The position numbers were made by a program, and so were the translations under genes. A stretch of 64,000 nucleotides of DNA from Vulcanimicrobiota bacterium (GTDB lineage: Bacteria; Vulcanimicrobiota; Xenobia; Xenobiales; JADMJV01), in assembly GCA_017307785.1 (NCBI GenBank), contig JAFKGI010000010.1, positions 124,001 to 188,000 of the forward strand. Reading direction: 5' to 3'. Positions 1-8,884 of the stretch are shown here, piece by piece. Below the pieces are notes generated by a model. The model searched no databases. It saw only the letters and a list, made by a program, of their open reading frames with translations, and was not told where the DNA came from. Positions within the stretch are counted from its first letter, which is position 1. The number at the start of each line of letters is the position of its first letter.

Positions 1-1504
1 TGTCGCGTAGCTGCACGACGCCGGCAGCATCCGTCTCCAACCACCCTCGGGAGAGCATCAGGCAGGGCCCTGTGGAGGAGAAGAGCCGGTTGTCCTCGGG
101 AATCCAAATCGTGCTGCCGCCCCGATCATCGTGCCAACCGAGCAACTGTCCGCCGGCCTGAAAGCGCATGCCCAGAGGACGAGTGGTCAGCATGGGAGCG
201 GTGCGCCAGCGAGACCAGTCCTGTACACTCCGCCTCCAGACTTCCAGTCGTTGACCGCTGGCATCGCTAAAGGCGAAAGACCGCAGCCGGTCGCAAACGG
301 CGTGCAATTGCGGGACCTCCAGCGGCGCCTCCACCGTCACTTCGCCCAGGCGAAGCTGGCCACCGCGCCGCTCGACCAACTGCTGGCCGACAACTTCCCA
401 GGGCCCTCCCGGCAGTGCTTTGCCGCGCTCCAGATCCCAGGGGAAGCCTTCCACCAGCACGGTCGCCTGCACCAGCTGCTGGCGCACGCGGGGCTCCGGG
501 CGCAAGGGCGCGGGGAGTTGACCCACCGACTGACCGGTGGCCAGGTGGCGAACGCTCAAATGCGAGCCCAGCGTCCAGGCCGCCAGTCCATCCGGGCCCA
601 ACTCCCAGCGACCGGTGCCGGTTTGATCCATCTCGTGGGGTGATGGCGCCACACTGCTGGCCCGCAGGCCCTCCGGAGCGACTTCCACCAGGCGATAGTC
701 TCCCGAGACACCACCGACCATCAGACGACCCGTCCCCAGCCAGGCCAGGTTGCAGGGGGCCTCCAGCTCGCACTCCATGGTCAGCGAATGGCCCGACTCC
801 AGATCGACCACGGTCAGGCCGCCTCTCTCCGAAAGACTGGCCAGATAGAGGCCCTCCGGCGAAAAACCCATAGCCAGAATGCGCGAGTCGTGAGCCTCAT
901 GTCGATAACTCTGATTGCGGTCCAGATCCATCAGGGTGAGAAAGCTCTCGCTATAGCCGGATACGGCCAGCCAGCGTTCTTCGGGACTGAAGGCGGCCTG
1001 AGCGCAGGCCGACTCGAATTGATGCACCACCCGGCCGGAAATGCCGGAAACCAATCGACTGCCGACCACCAGGCGACGTCCGCGCGGCCCCAGATGAAAC
1101 CAGCGCTCGCCGGGGAACTCAAGTAGCACCTGACCGCTGCGGCTGCTGCCCATCCTGAGGGTGCTTCCGCCCAGCAGAAAGTGCCGGGAGCCCAGCACGG
1201 AACCGTCCCCGATCCCCGAGTAAGATTGGAGCAGCGGCAGTTCCAGGCTGCCGCGGTGCAAAGGAGAGCTGTCCCACAGACAGGCGCGGCTCTCTCCCCA
1301 GGTGAGCAGGCGGTCCTGAGCCAGTCGGAGTCCCTGGATCCGGGGATGGCCGTGCCATACGCCCAGCGGTCGGGCGCCGCGCACTTCCCAAAAATGAAGA
1401 CCGGCCTGCTGCGTGCCCAGGGTCGCCAGAATGAGCCCATCGGGGCGAAACGCCAGGTCTTGTGTGTAAGGATGGCCGGCCCGAATGACCAGCCGGTTAT
1501 TCAC
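1..1504 (-). CDS. Beta-propeller (WD40/YVTN-like) repeat protein, 3' end beyond window
   Basis: An uninterrupted reading frame of 501 codons runs from a GTG at 1504 to the left edge with no stop, so the C-terminus is missing. The protein has repeated blade-like segments with W/H-containing turns, such as AFSPEERWLAVSGY, GFSPEGLYLASL and LWDSSPLHRGSLELPL. This pattern is typical of WD40-type or YVTN beta-propellers. No enzymatic motif is visible, and such proteins usually act as scaffolds or binding platforms. No signal peptide is evident. The GTG overlaps the last codons of the MaoC gene, so it is probably the last visible member of the coaW-sigma-maoC operon. The blade count and exact family are not determined. 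Confidence 0.7.
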   Translation of the reverse strand, partial: MNNRLVIRAGHPYTQDLAFRPDGLILATLGTQQAGLHFWEVRGARPLGVWHGHPRIQGLRLAQDRLLTWGESRACLWDSSPLHRGSLELPLLQSYSGIGDGSVLGSRHFLLGGSTLRMGSSRSGQVLLEFPGERWFHLGPRGRRLVVGSRLVSGISGRVVHQFESACAQAAFSPEERWLAVSGYSESFLTLMDLDRNQSYRHEAHDSRILAMGFSPEGLYLASLSERGGLTVVDLESGHSLTMECELEAPCNLAWLGTGRLMVGGVSGDYRLVEVAPEGLRASSVAPSPHEMDQTGTGRWELGPDGLAAWTLGSHLSVRHLATGQSVGQLPAPLRPEPRVRQQLVQATVLVEGFPWDLERGKALPGGPWEVVGQQLVERRGGQLRLGEVTVEAPLEVPQLHAVCDRLRSFAFSDASGQRLEVWRRSVQDWSRWRTAPMLTTRPLGMRFQAGGQLLGWHDDRGGSTIWIPEDNRLFSSTGPCLMLSRGWLETDAAGVVQLRD

Positions 1505-1880
1505 CTGGGAGAACCGTGGCCTGACCTTCCAGAACTTTCTTCCAGAGGTCGCCTTGCTGGACTTCGATGACCGTAGGGACGATCGACTGACCTTTGGGGC
1601 CGGCTTCCGGGTCGCCCAGGCCCACGCGAATCCTCGAACCGACCGGAACGGGACGGCGGAAACGCACCGCCTGCTCGACATAGATGGTTCCCTGACCAAA
1701 AGCTTCCACCAGGCAACCACTGATGTAGGAAGCGACCAGCATGCCGTGGCAGATACAGCCACCATATTTGGTCGTGCGGGCGAAGTCGGGATCGAGATGC
1801 ACCGGATTGTGGTCGCCCACCAGGTCCGCGAAAGCGCGCACCTGCTCAGGTCCAATGGAGAACTCCTTGGCGAAGGCCAT
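1497..1880 (-). CDS. MaoC-like (R)-specific hydratase, hot-dog fold
   Basis: The 127-residue protein matches the single-domain MaoC/PhaJ hydratase family, which hydrates trans-2-enoyl thioesters to (R)-3-hydroxyacyl thioesters in fatty acid or PHA metabolism. The hydratase motif is clear at DHNPVHLD followed by YGGCICHGM, giving the catalytic Asp and His. The hot-dog core and length are normal for a stand-alone hydratase. The ATG at 1880 overlaps the sigma-factor stop as TGATG, so translation is probably coupled. A longer frame upstream exists but would overlap the sigma gene by more than 200 bases, so I chose this start. The true substrate cannot be told from sequence. Confidence 0.85.
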   Translation of the reverse strand: MAFAKEFSIGPEQVRAFADLVGDHNPVHLDPDFARTTKYGGCICHGMLVASYISGCLVEAFGQGTIYVEQAVRFRRPVPVGSRIRVGLGDPEAGPKGQSIVPTVIEVQQGDLWKKVLEGQATVLPGE

Positions 1881-2410
1881 CAGATTTCCGGAGCGAGCAC
1901 CAGTTGCCGGCGCATAGCCGCGATGGCGCGATTCATCTGCGAGAGCACCGTGCCCAGAGGTCGTTGGAAGGTGTTGGAAATCTCCGCGAAGGTCATGCCC
2001 ACATACTCGTGCATCAGCACCACCTGCTTCTGCTCTTTGGTCAAATTCTTCAGGGCGTTCATCAGCCAGGCGCGATCCAGTTCGTGGTCGAGGGTCAGCG
2101 TGGAAAGCAGCCACTCGGCTTTTTCCAAAGGAGTGGTGTGGACCACCTGGCGCTGCTTGTCGCGGGCCAGATTGCGCGCGATGCGAAACAGATAGGCGGC
2201 AAAGTGCCCGCGCGAGTCATAGCGATGCAGCGAGGTCAGCAGGCGCGAAAAGGTTTCCTGGCAGAGGTCTTCCGCCCAGGTGCGACCGACTTCGCCGGCC
2301 AGGAACGTGAGCAACTTTTTGGCGTGGCGGCGATAAAGTTCTTCAAAAGCCTGTTGATGACCGGCCAGGTAGGCGTGCACCAACTCATCATCGTCGGTAT
2401 CTTCCATCAT
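1880..2410 (-). CDS. ECF-type RNA polymerase sigma factor (sigma-70 family)
   Basis: The 176-residue protein has sigma region 2 (AFEELYRRHAKKLLTFL, then DLCQETFSRLLTSLHRYD) and the HTH-containing region 4 (GMTFAEISNTFQRPLGTVLS). Regions 1 and 3 are absent, which is the ECF architecture. It would direct RNA polymerase to a specific promoter set. No anti-sigma factor or zinc-binding domain is encoded beside it, so the inducing signal is unknown. The start ATG overlaps the upstream kinase stop as ATGA and its stop overlaps maoC as TGATG. It is therefore co-translated with metabolic genes, an unusual context for a sigma factor. Confidence 0.9.
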   Translation of the reverse strand: MMEDTDDDELVHAYLAGHQQAFEELYRRHAKKLLTFLAGEVGRTWAEDLCQETFSRLLTSLHRYDSRGHFAAYLFRIARNLARDKQRQVVHTTPLEKAEWLLSTLTLDHELDRAWLMNALKNLTKEQKQVVLMHEYVGMTFAEISNTFQRPLGTVLSQMNRAIAAMRRQLVLAPEI

Positions 2411-3261
2411 GGGGTCACCTCCGTTTCCGGAGCGGAGGCAAGCGCCCCCAGCGCGCCCGCAAACTCACCGTTGGTCAAGAAATATGCTTTCAAGCCCAGC
2501 AAAGAGCTGACTTCAGTCAACACGGCCTGCAAGGCCGGATTGTTGCGCAGGGTGGAACCGCCGAAAACGAGCCGATCCAGCCCCAGATGGCGGGCGTGTC
2601 CACCAGCGATCAGAGTGACATTCTCGCCGACCAGGCGCATGATGGCGGCAGCCATATCCTCCCGTGGGGGAGAGTTGTCCTGGCGAGCCATGCGACCAAA
2701 AGAAGCGGCCGTCAGGTCTCCTTGAAGCGGCCGATCCGGGTCGGAGTAGATGTCGCGCACCAGCAAATCCACGCTGTCGCGGCTGCCCTGCGCGGCCAGG
2801 GCGCAAGTGTCGGCGAAGCTGCTCTGCTGCAGCAGGGCCGCGCCCAGACCCAGAATGGTGCCGCCTCCCAGGGCGGTGCCGCCCAGGCGACGCACGTCCT
2901 GATGATCGACGAGCATCACCGAGGTGCCGGTACCCAGCGAGACCAGCAAATAGGTGTCGGTCTTCTGACGACGAGAGAGCAGGTGGTTGGCGCCCGTGCC
3001 CCAGGCCGTAAATTCGTTGACCTGGACGGCCCGGCCATCCAGTCGGGAAGCCAGTTGGGCGGCGCCGCCGCCGGTCAATCCGAGCACCTGAGGTTGGAGC
3101 TTCTGGACGGTTTCGACCACCTGGTCATAGGCACCACGGCCCAGCAATTCGTAGCGCACGGCTCCGGAACCACCGCGGAACGCCAGCTTGGTGAGGCTGG
3201 ATCCAACGTCCACCCCTATGCGTACCGAACCGCGCGACTTGCTCGTGCCCATATGGGGCAT
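2407..3261 (-). CDS. coaW: Type II pantothenate kinase (eukaryote/staphylococcal type)
   Basis: The 284-residue protein phosphorylates pantothenate with ATP, the first step of coenzyme A synthesis. It shows the ASKHA-fold nucleotide-binding loop (GVDVGSSLTKLAF), the SLGTGTSVMLVD motif, a glycine-rich GGTALGGGTILGLG segment and a C-terminal VFGGSTLRNNP motif. All are characteristic of the Fumble/CoaW family, not of CoaA or CoaX. A second in-frame ATG nine bases inside the chosen start is possible. It is the first gene of a minus-strand operon with a sigma factor and a MaoC hydratase, divergent from the secreted-protein genes at 3369. CoA supply and acyl-thioester chemistry downstream fit together. 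Confidence 0.88.
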   Translation of the reverse strand: MPHMGTSKSRGSVRIGVDVGSSLTKLAFRGGSGAVRYELLGRGAYDQVVETVQKLQPQVLGLTGGGAAQLASRLDGRAVQVNEFTAWGTGANHLLSRRQKTDTYLLVSLGTGTSVMLVDHQDVRRLGGTALGGGTILGLGAALLQQSSFADTCALAAQGSRDSVDLLVRDIYSDPDRPLQGDLTAASFGRMARQDNSPPREDMAAAIMRLVGENVTLIAGGHARHLGLDRLVFGGSTLRNNPALQAVLTEVSSLLGLKAYFLTNGEFAGALGALASAPETEVTP

Positions 3262-3368
3262 GAGTTTTCCGGAGCGGGCAAGTGTTCCCTCCTTGTTTGG
3301 CCCATCTGGAGAGAGGTTTACAAAGGCATCGGGAACCCAACCGGACGGAATCAGTTAGACTTGGGCGT

Positions 3369-3785
3369 ATGAAAGCCAAACTCTCTCTGCTTGTGGTGGT
3401 TCTGCTGACCTTTTTGGGCGGCTACACCATCGGATCGGCTTCGGTGGAGCCCTACCAGGTCGTGATCAACGGCAATCCTTCCAAGCTGAAGGTCGGCCAC
3501 GACAAGGACTCACTGATCGTGCCCCTCGCCTTACCCGTCACCAGCGACCAGGAAGATTGGAACATCTCGCTGTTGCGGGACGACAAAGCGCACAAGCTGG
3601 ACGTAAAAATGACCTCGGTGAAGCGCAAGCTGCGCGGCGATACCGACTGCTATTACTGCGCCGCCACCGGCAACTGCACCCAGGATTATCCAGCCGGCTC
3701 GGGCGTCAACTACGCGGGGGCGTGCGAATACATCTGTAGCGGCACGGGCAAATGCGTACACTGCGGTGGCACGGGCAAACTATAG
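3369..3785 (+). CDS. Secreted Cys-rich protein with DnaJ-like CxxC repeats
   Basis: The 138-residue protein starts with a signal peptide or membrane anchor (MKAKLSLLVVVLLTFLGGY). A beta-rich segment resembling the N-terminal stalk domain of copper amine oxidase-like proteins follows (residues about 25-60). The C-terminal 45 residues hold CYYCAATGNC, CEYICSGTGKC and CVHCGGTG, a CxxCxGxG-like zinc or redox motif series as in the DnaJ cysteine-rich domain. The function is unknown; a periplasmic redox or metal-binding role is a guess. Its last 20 bases overlap the GTG start of the CHAT gene, so the two are probably translated together and may act together outside the cytoplasm. Confidence 0.7.
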   Translation: MKAKLSLLVVVLLTFLGGYTIGSASVEPYQVVINGNPSKLKVGHDKDSLIVPLALPVTSDQEDWNISLLRDDKAHKLDVKMTSVKRKLRGDTDCYYCAATGNCTQDYPAGSGVNYAGACEYICSGTGKCVHCGGTGKL

Positions 3786-6700
3786 ACTCGTCCTTCTCTG
3801 GTTTGTCTGTCTCTCGCTGACGGCTGGAGCCGAGACTCTCTGGGATTATCTGCAACAGGCGCGGCCGGAATTAGCCCGGCAGCGCCTGCGTTCGTTTACG
3901 CCCCTGGAAGAAGCCCAGCTGGCCTACGCGCGCGGCGAAACGGGCGAAGCCTGGCGCCTGATACGCCAGCTGGAAAAGAGCTACAAGCCCGGCCAGCAAC
4001 CTCCCGAGTTCTTCTGGGTGCGCGGCCAACTGTTGCGCAACGAACAGTGGGACCTGGCCGAGAAGAACTTCCGCGGCCTGCTCGAGCTCAAATGCTCTCG
4101 AGAATTACGCCTGGCAACCCTGACCCTGTTGGCCCAGGGTGCTGCCGAACAGCATCAGGAAGCGGCTTCTCGTCAATACTGGAGCGACGCCGCCCAGCAG
4201 GCCTCGCTGCTGAACGAAAATGAGGTGGCCGCCTTGATCCGCCTGGATCTGATCCAGGCCAATCTGCATTTGCAGTCCAATCAGGCCAACCAGGCTCTGG
4301 CCGGGTTGCTGACGGCCCGTTCGCTGGCCACTCGCAGTCACTATCCAGCGCTGGCCTCGCTGGTCGACCTGAAGCTGGCCGAAACCGACATGGAACTGGC
4401 CGACTGGCAGGCTTTTCCGACCCACTGTTTGCGGAGCCTGGAACAGGCGCGGGCTTGTCCCGAGCCCTGGCTGGTCGAGAAAATCTGCACCTTCTGGGTG
4501 GACCAGCAACTGGCGCGCCGCTCCGAACCAAGAGCCGTGGGCCATTGCATCACCAGCCTGGAGGCCGCCCAGGACTGGTTTCAAGGCGAAGCCCGTCTGG
4601 CCGTCACCCGCCAGCTGGCTCGCGCTTATACGGTCGGCCTGAATCAACGCGGCAAAGGCCTCCAATTGCTGGACACGGCCCTGCGTCAGTGCAAGAATCC
4701 ACGATTGCGCGTGCGCATCCTGGGCGAGCGCTTCAACCAGGTGGGTCCGGGCGACAAACTGGCCCGCCGCGCCGCCCTGACCGAGCTGACGACGGCCCTG
4801 CAAAAGTTGGGCGAACTGCAGCCCGAGGACCCCATCCTGCGCAGCTTACCCCGTCACGGCGGTCTGGCCGCGCTGGCCGAGACCTACCTGCCCGACGAGC
4901 CGGAGAAAGCTGCGGAAATCTTTCGCAAAGCCGAGATGTCCGTCCCCAGCGCGGCCCGCCGACTGGAAATCGTCAACTTCGAGCTGACCCGCTACACAGC
5001 GGTCAACGCCATGCCGCAAGCGCGCAAGACCCTGAGTCATTTGCTGGAACTGCTCAAGGAAGCGCCCTTGGACCAGGATACGGCGAGACTGGTGCGCTCG
5101 CAGATGTTCGCTCTGCGCGGCGAAGCCAGTCAGTCCAAGCGCCTGCTGTTGGTGGACGACATCCGACCCGCCCCCGAGTCCCCGGCCACCATCGTTCTCA
5201 CTCAATTGCTGCACGAGGAGGCCCTGCAGTCCAAGCTGGAACGCAATATCTATGACCGCATCCGGCTGGCCCAGAACTATCGGGAAGCCTGTGACGCTTA
5301 TCAGGCGCGGGCCGAACTGCTGCTGGCTCAGGGCCGCTGGGGAGAGGCCATTCTAGCTCTGGAAAGGCTGCAGCAATCGGCCAAGGAGGGCGGTTGGCCG
5401 CTGCGCCAAGCGCAGGCGTTGCGCATGTCGGCTGACGCTTTCTGGACCTTGGGCCGAGCCAGGATGGCCATCGAGGCGGAAAAGTCGGCTGAACGCCTCT
5501 TCGCCGCCAGTCCCAGCGCCCGCGACCAGCGTTCGGCCCAGGACTGCCGCTTGCTGCAAGCCTACTTTCTGCTGCGCTCCAATCAAGCACAGGAAGCCCT
5601 GGCCCTGTGCCGGCAAACCCGCGGCCCCTGGTTCTCGTTTTTGGAAGGGCGCTGCTATCTGGCCCTGAAGCAGCCGGCCGAAGCCGAGAAAGCCTTCCAG
5701 GCGGCTCGCTTCGACGAAGAGCTGTCAGAAATCGGGCGATTGGTCTATCTGGCCCGCTGCGGCTCGCGGCCCGAGGAATATTACCGGGAAGCCTACGAGC
5801 GCGCCCGCAAAACCGCCAGCCTGGCCGTGCGCGAAGTGTGTCTGGACTGGGCCGCCTGGCTACGCCAAAATCATCAGGAAGACCGGGCCGCTCAATTGGA
5901 GCGCGAAACAGCCACTCAGGTGACGGCTCTGCTCCAGGAGTATCCAGCCGAGGTGCGCGATCGCTTGCTGGACGAGCCCCATACCCAGCTGCTGCTCAAG
6001 TCCAACCGTCCCGTGGCCACGGCCGCGGTGGCGGAATCTCCGCGCGAATCGCGGCGCACCTTCCTGGCCAAACTCAACGACGTGCGCGAACGCTACCCCG
6101 ACCTGGACTCCACCCTGGCCGTGCCGCCGGGCGACCTGGCCGCTCTTCAAGATCAGCTGCCGAAAAATCGGGTCCTGGTGCAGTATTTCTCGGCCGACAC
6201 CGATCTTTACGCCATGCGAGTGGATTCCAACAGTTGCCGTTTGATTCAAGTCGCGGTGGAAAAACAGGTGCTGCAGAAATGGGTGGACGACATCCGCCAG
6301 GCTCTGAGTCGCGGCAACGAGGTTCCCGAGGCGGCCAGTCGCCGTTTGCACGCCATCCTGGTGGGCTCGCTGGGCCCGGAACTGGACGGCAAGCAGGTCC
6401 AGGTCGTGCCCAACGGTTTCTTTTGGTATCTGCCCTGGGACGTGCTCAAGGACGGGCAGGGCCGCTACCTGGTAGAGAGCCAGGAATGGAGCTGCGTGTC
6501 GCCGGCCGAGCTGCTCAGGGGCGGCGTGAAAGCCGACAAAGCCCCCCCGGCCCTGGAACGAGTGCTGGCCCTGGGAGGCACCTCCGCAAATCTGCCCGCT
6601 ACCGGTCAGGAAGCCAGCGCGGTGGCGGCGCTCTTCCCACACGGAGTGGCGCTGGTTGGCCCGCAAGCCAGGGCCAGCGAGCTGGTGCGGCTGGCTCCCC

Positions 6701-7122
6701 AGGCCCAGGTGCTTCACGTGGCCGCCCACAGCGGTCTGAGTCCAGAGCTGAACCAGACCTACATCGAACTCAGCGACGGGCGCTTTAGCCTGGAACAGGT
6801 CTATGGGCTGCAGCTGGAGCGCGGTTCCAAGGTAGTGCTGAGCTCCTGCGAAAGCGGGCTGGGCCAGGCCGCTCCCGGCCGGGAAGTCTCCAGCCTGGCC
6901 AGTGCTTTTCTGTCGAGCGGCGCCTCCAGCGTAGTGGCCACCCTGTGGCGAGTGGAAGACGCTCCCTCGGCCGCCTTTTTCCAGAAGTTCTATCCGCACT
7001 TGCTGCAGCACCAGACGATCTCCGCGGCCCTGCGCCAAGCCCGGCTGGACTGCCTGCGCGATCCCCAGCTGAAAGACCCGAGAAACTGGGGGGCTTACCA
7101 GTTGATCGGCGACCCAGGGTAG
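3766..7122 (+). CDS. Secreted TPR-repeat protein with C-terminal CHAT caspase-like domain
   Basis: The 1118-residue protein has a signal peptide (residues about 1-22), some 700 residues of alpha-helical TPR-like repeats and a C-terminal CHAT domain (about 770-1118). CHAT domains are caspase/separase-fold cysteine peptidases. The catalytic dyad is intact: His988 in VLHVAAHSG and Cys1028 in VVLSSCESG. The SSGASSVVATLW motif typical of CHAT follows. The GTG start overlaps the Cys-rich gene by 20 bases. CHAT proteins occur in stress, cell death and defence systems, but an export signal is uncommon for defence effectors and suggests a periplasmic or surface role. The target is unknown. Confidence 0.88.
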   Translation: MARANYRLVLLWFVCLSLTAGAETLWDYLQQARPELARQRLRSFTPLEEAQLAYARGETGEAWRLIRQLEKSYKPGQQPPEFFWVRGQLLRNEQWDLAEKNFRGLLELKCSRELRLATLTLLAQGAAEQHQEAASRQYWSDAAQQASLLNENEVAALIRLDLIQANLHLQSNQANQALAGLLTARSLATRSHYPALASLVDLKLAETDMELADWQAFPTHCLRSLEQARACPEPWLVEKICTFWVDQQLARRSEPRAVGHCITSLEAAQDWFQGEARLAVTRQLARAYTVGLNQRGKGLQLLDTALRQCKNPRLRVRILGERFNQVGPGDKLARRAALTELTTALQKLGELQPEDPILRSLPRHGGLAALAETYLPDEPEKAAEIFRKAEMSVPSAARRLEIVNFELTRYTAVNAMPQARKTLSHLLELLKEAPLDQDTARLVRSQMFALRGEASQSKRLLLVDDIRPAPESPATIVLTQLLHEEALQSKLERNIYDRIRLAQNYREACDAYQARAELLLAQGRWGEAILALERLQQSAKEGGWPLRQAQALRMSADAFWTLGRARMAIEAEKSAERLFAASPSARDQRSAQDCRLLQAYFLLRSNQAQEALALCRQTRGPWFSFLEGRCYLALKQPAEAEKAFQAARFDEELSEIGRLVYLARCGSRPEEYYREAYERARKTASLAVREVCLDWAAWLRQNHQEDRAAQLERETATQVTALLQEYPAEVRDRLLDEPHTQLLLKSNRPVATAAVAESPRESRRTFLAKLNDVRERYPDLDSTLAVPPGDLAALQDQLPKNRVLVQYFSADTDLYAMRVDSNSCRLIQVAVEKQVLQKWVDDIRQALSRGNEVPEAASRRLHAILVGSLGPELDGKQVQVVPNGFFWYLPWDVLKDGQGRYLVESQEWSCVSPAELLRGGVKADKAPPALERVLALGGTSANLPATGQEASAVAALFPHGVALVGPQARASELVRLAPQAQVLHVAAHSGLSPELNQTYIELSDGRFSLEQVYGLQLERGSKVVLSSCESGLGQAAPGREVSSLASAFLSSGASSVVATLWRVEDAPSAAFFQKFYPHLLQHQTISAALRQARLDCLRDPQLKDPRNWGAYQLIGDPG

Positions 7123-7145
7123 CGCTCCCCAGGACGAATGACGAT

Positions 7146-7340
7146 TTGCCGCCCACCGAGAGCTTGCTCCTGGACGGCCTCCGGGCCGACTGTCCGGCCT
7201 GCGAAATCAGTATGACGCGCCGTTTCTACAGCCACGCCCGTCAGGTTCTGGTCGATCGCTGCCCGGATTGCCGAGGCATCTGGATGGACCATAGCGAGCT
7301 GGCCGATATCGTGAAACACGCCCACGACCTGGGAGGCTAA
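7146..7340 (+). CDS. Small TFIIB-type zinc-ribbon protein
   Basis: About 64 residues with CPAC, then CPDCRGIWMDHSEL. This is the signature of the zf-TFIIB-like family of small bacterial zinc ribbons, in which the second CxxC is followed by GxWxDxxEL. No ATG is usable upstream of the first Cys pair. A TTG at 7146 preceded by AGGA is the most plausible start, and other starts are possible. The gene sits 23 bases after the CHAT stop in the same direction and may be the last gene of that operon. Members of this family are widespread but functionally uncharacterised. Confidence 0.6.
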   Translation: MPPTESLLLDGLRADCPACEISMTRRFYSHARQVLVDRCPDCRGIWMDHSELADIVKHAHDLGG

Positions 7341-7390
7341 CGGCCTGATGTAAGGAACACGCTCCGACAGTTTTTCTTTCGGAGGCATCT

Positions 7391-8884
7391 ATGTCCGCAA
7401 CTCTTGAATCCAATATGGCCGAGGTTTCCAAGCTCAAGCTCGAAGGGCGCGCCTACATCGACGGCGCCTATGTGGAAGCGAAGTCCGGTCAGACCTTCTC
7501 GTGTATTTCTCCCTGCACCGGTCAGTCGGTGGCCGAAATCGCTTCTTGCGACGAGCACGACGTGGACGCGGCCGTTCGAGCAGCCCGCCGCAGCTTTGAA
7601 GCGGGCGTCTGGAGCGGGCTGGCCCCACGCGATCGCAAGAAGGTGCTGGTCAAACTGGCCGAATTGATCCGCCAGCACAACGACGAGCTGGCCATGCTGG
7701 AAACCTTGGACATGGGCAAACCGCTCAACGACTCCCGCAACGTGGACATGCCGGCCGTGGCCAACTGCTTCGCCTGGTTCGGCGAAGTGATCGACAAGCT
7801 CTATGATGAGATGGCTCCGGTCGGTCCGGCCAATATCGCCATGATCAACCGCGAGCCGGTGGGCGTGGTCGGCGCGGTGGTGCCCTGGAACTTCCCCTTG
7901 CTGATGGCCGCTTGGAAACTGGCTCCGGCCCTGGCCGCGGGCAACTCGGTGGTGCTCAAGCCGGCCGAGCAATCGCCCCTGACGGCACTGCGCTTGGCCG
8001 AACTGGCCGCCGAAGCCGGCCTGCCCAAGGGCGTGCTCAACGTGGTCCCGGGTCTGGGCGAGAAAGCCGGCAAGGCCATCGGTCTCCACCCCGACATCGA
8101 CTGCGTGGGCTTCACCGGCAGCACCGAAGTCGGCAAGCTGTTCATGCAGTATTCCGGTCAGTCCAACCTGAAGCGAGTGTGGCTCGAGTGCGGCGGCAAA
8201 AGCCCGGTGATCGTCCTGGGCGATTGCCACGATCTGGACGCCGCCGCCCGCTCGGCCGCTTTCGGCATCTTCTTCAACCAGGGCGAGGTTTGCAATGCCG
8301 GCAGCCGCCTGCTGCTGCACAAGAGCATCAAGGAGCCTTTCCTGGAGAAACTACAGGGCTGGGCTAAGAAACTGCAGCCCGGCGATCCCTTCGATCCCAA
8401 ATGCCGTATGGGTGCCATCGTTGACAAGAATCAGATGAACCGCGTGCTGGGCTACATCGAAAAAGGCCAGGAACAGGGGGCCAAGCTGATTCAGGGTGGC
8501 CAGCAAGTGCGCAAAGAGTCGGGCGGTTATTTCGTGGAGCCGACCATCTTTGACGGTGTGCGCAACGATATGATCATCGCGCAGGAAGAAATCTTCGGGC
8601 CGGTGCTCTCGGTGCTGACCTTTGACGAAGTGGATGAAGCCGTCAAAATCGCCAACGACACCCACTACGGTCTGGCCGCGGCCGTCTGGACCAAGGACAT
8701 CAATCTGGCCCACAAAACCTCGCGAGCCCTGCGGGCCGGCGTGGTCTGGGTCAATTGCTTCGACGAGGGAGACATGTCCACGCCCTTCGGCGGCTACAAG
8801 CAGTCCGGTTCGGGCCGCGACAAGTCCATCCACGCCCTGGACAAATACGTCGACCTCAAAATGACCTGGGTCAAACTCTACTGA
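7391..8884 (+). CDS. NAD(P)-dependent aldehyde dehydrogenase, PuuC-like
   Basis: The 497-residue protein is a full-length class 1/2 aldehyde dehydrogenase. It has VVPWNFPL, the NAD-binding GFTGSTEVG loop, catalytic Glu266 in WLECGGKSP and nucleophile Cys301 in FNQGEVCNAGSR. The C-terminus (FDEGDMSTPFGGYKQSG, then GRDKSIHAL) resembles gamma-glutamyl-gamma-aminobutyraldehyde dehydrogenase PuuC. That would place it in putrescine or other amine-derived aldehyde oxidation. No other Puu pathway gene is nearby, so a broader aldehyde specificity is equally likely. A good Shine-Dalgarno (GGAGG) precedes the ATG. Its stop overlaps the next gene as TGATG. Confidence 0.9.
   Translation: MSATLESNMAEVSKLKLEGRAYIDGAYVEAKSGQTFSCISPCTGQSVAEIASCDEHDVDAAVRAARRSFEAGVWSGLAPRDRKKVLVKLAELIRQHNDELAMLETLDMGKPLNDSRNVDMPAVANCFAWFGEVIDKLYDEMAPVGPANIAMINREPVGVVGAVVPWNFPLLMAAWKLAPALAAGNSVVLKPAEQSPLTALRLAELAAEAGLPKGVLNVVPGLGEKAGKAIGLHPDIDCVGFTGSTEVGKLFMQYSGQSNLKRVWLECGGKSPVIVLGDCHDLDAAARSAAFGIFFNQGEVCNAGSRLLLHKSIKEPFLEKLQGWAKKLQPGDPFDPKCRMGAIVDKNQMNRVLGYIEKGQEQGAKLIQGGQQVRKESGGYFVEPTIFDGVRNDMIIAQEEIFGPVLSVLTFDEVDEAVKIANDTHYGLAAAVWTKDINLAHKTSRALRAGVVWVNCFDEGDMSTPFGGYKQSGSGRDKSIHALDKYVDLKMTWVKLY

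Noticed and set aside
931..1440. Minus-strand 169-codon frame
   Set aside because: Trp/Ala/Cys-rich shadow of the beta-propeller frame that runs through the same bases.
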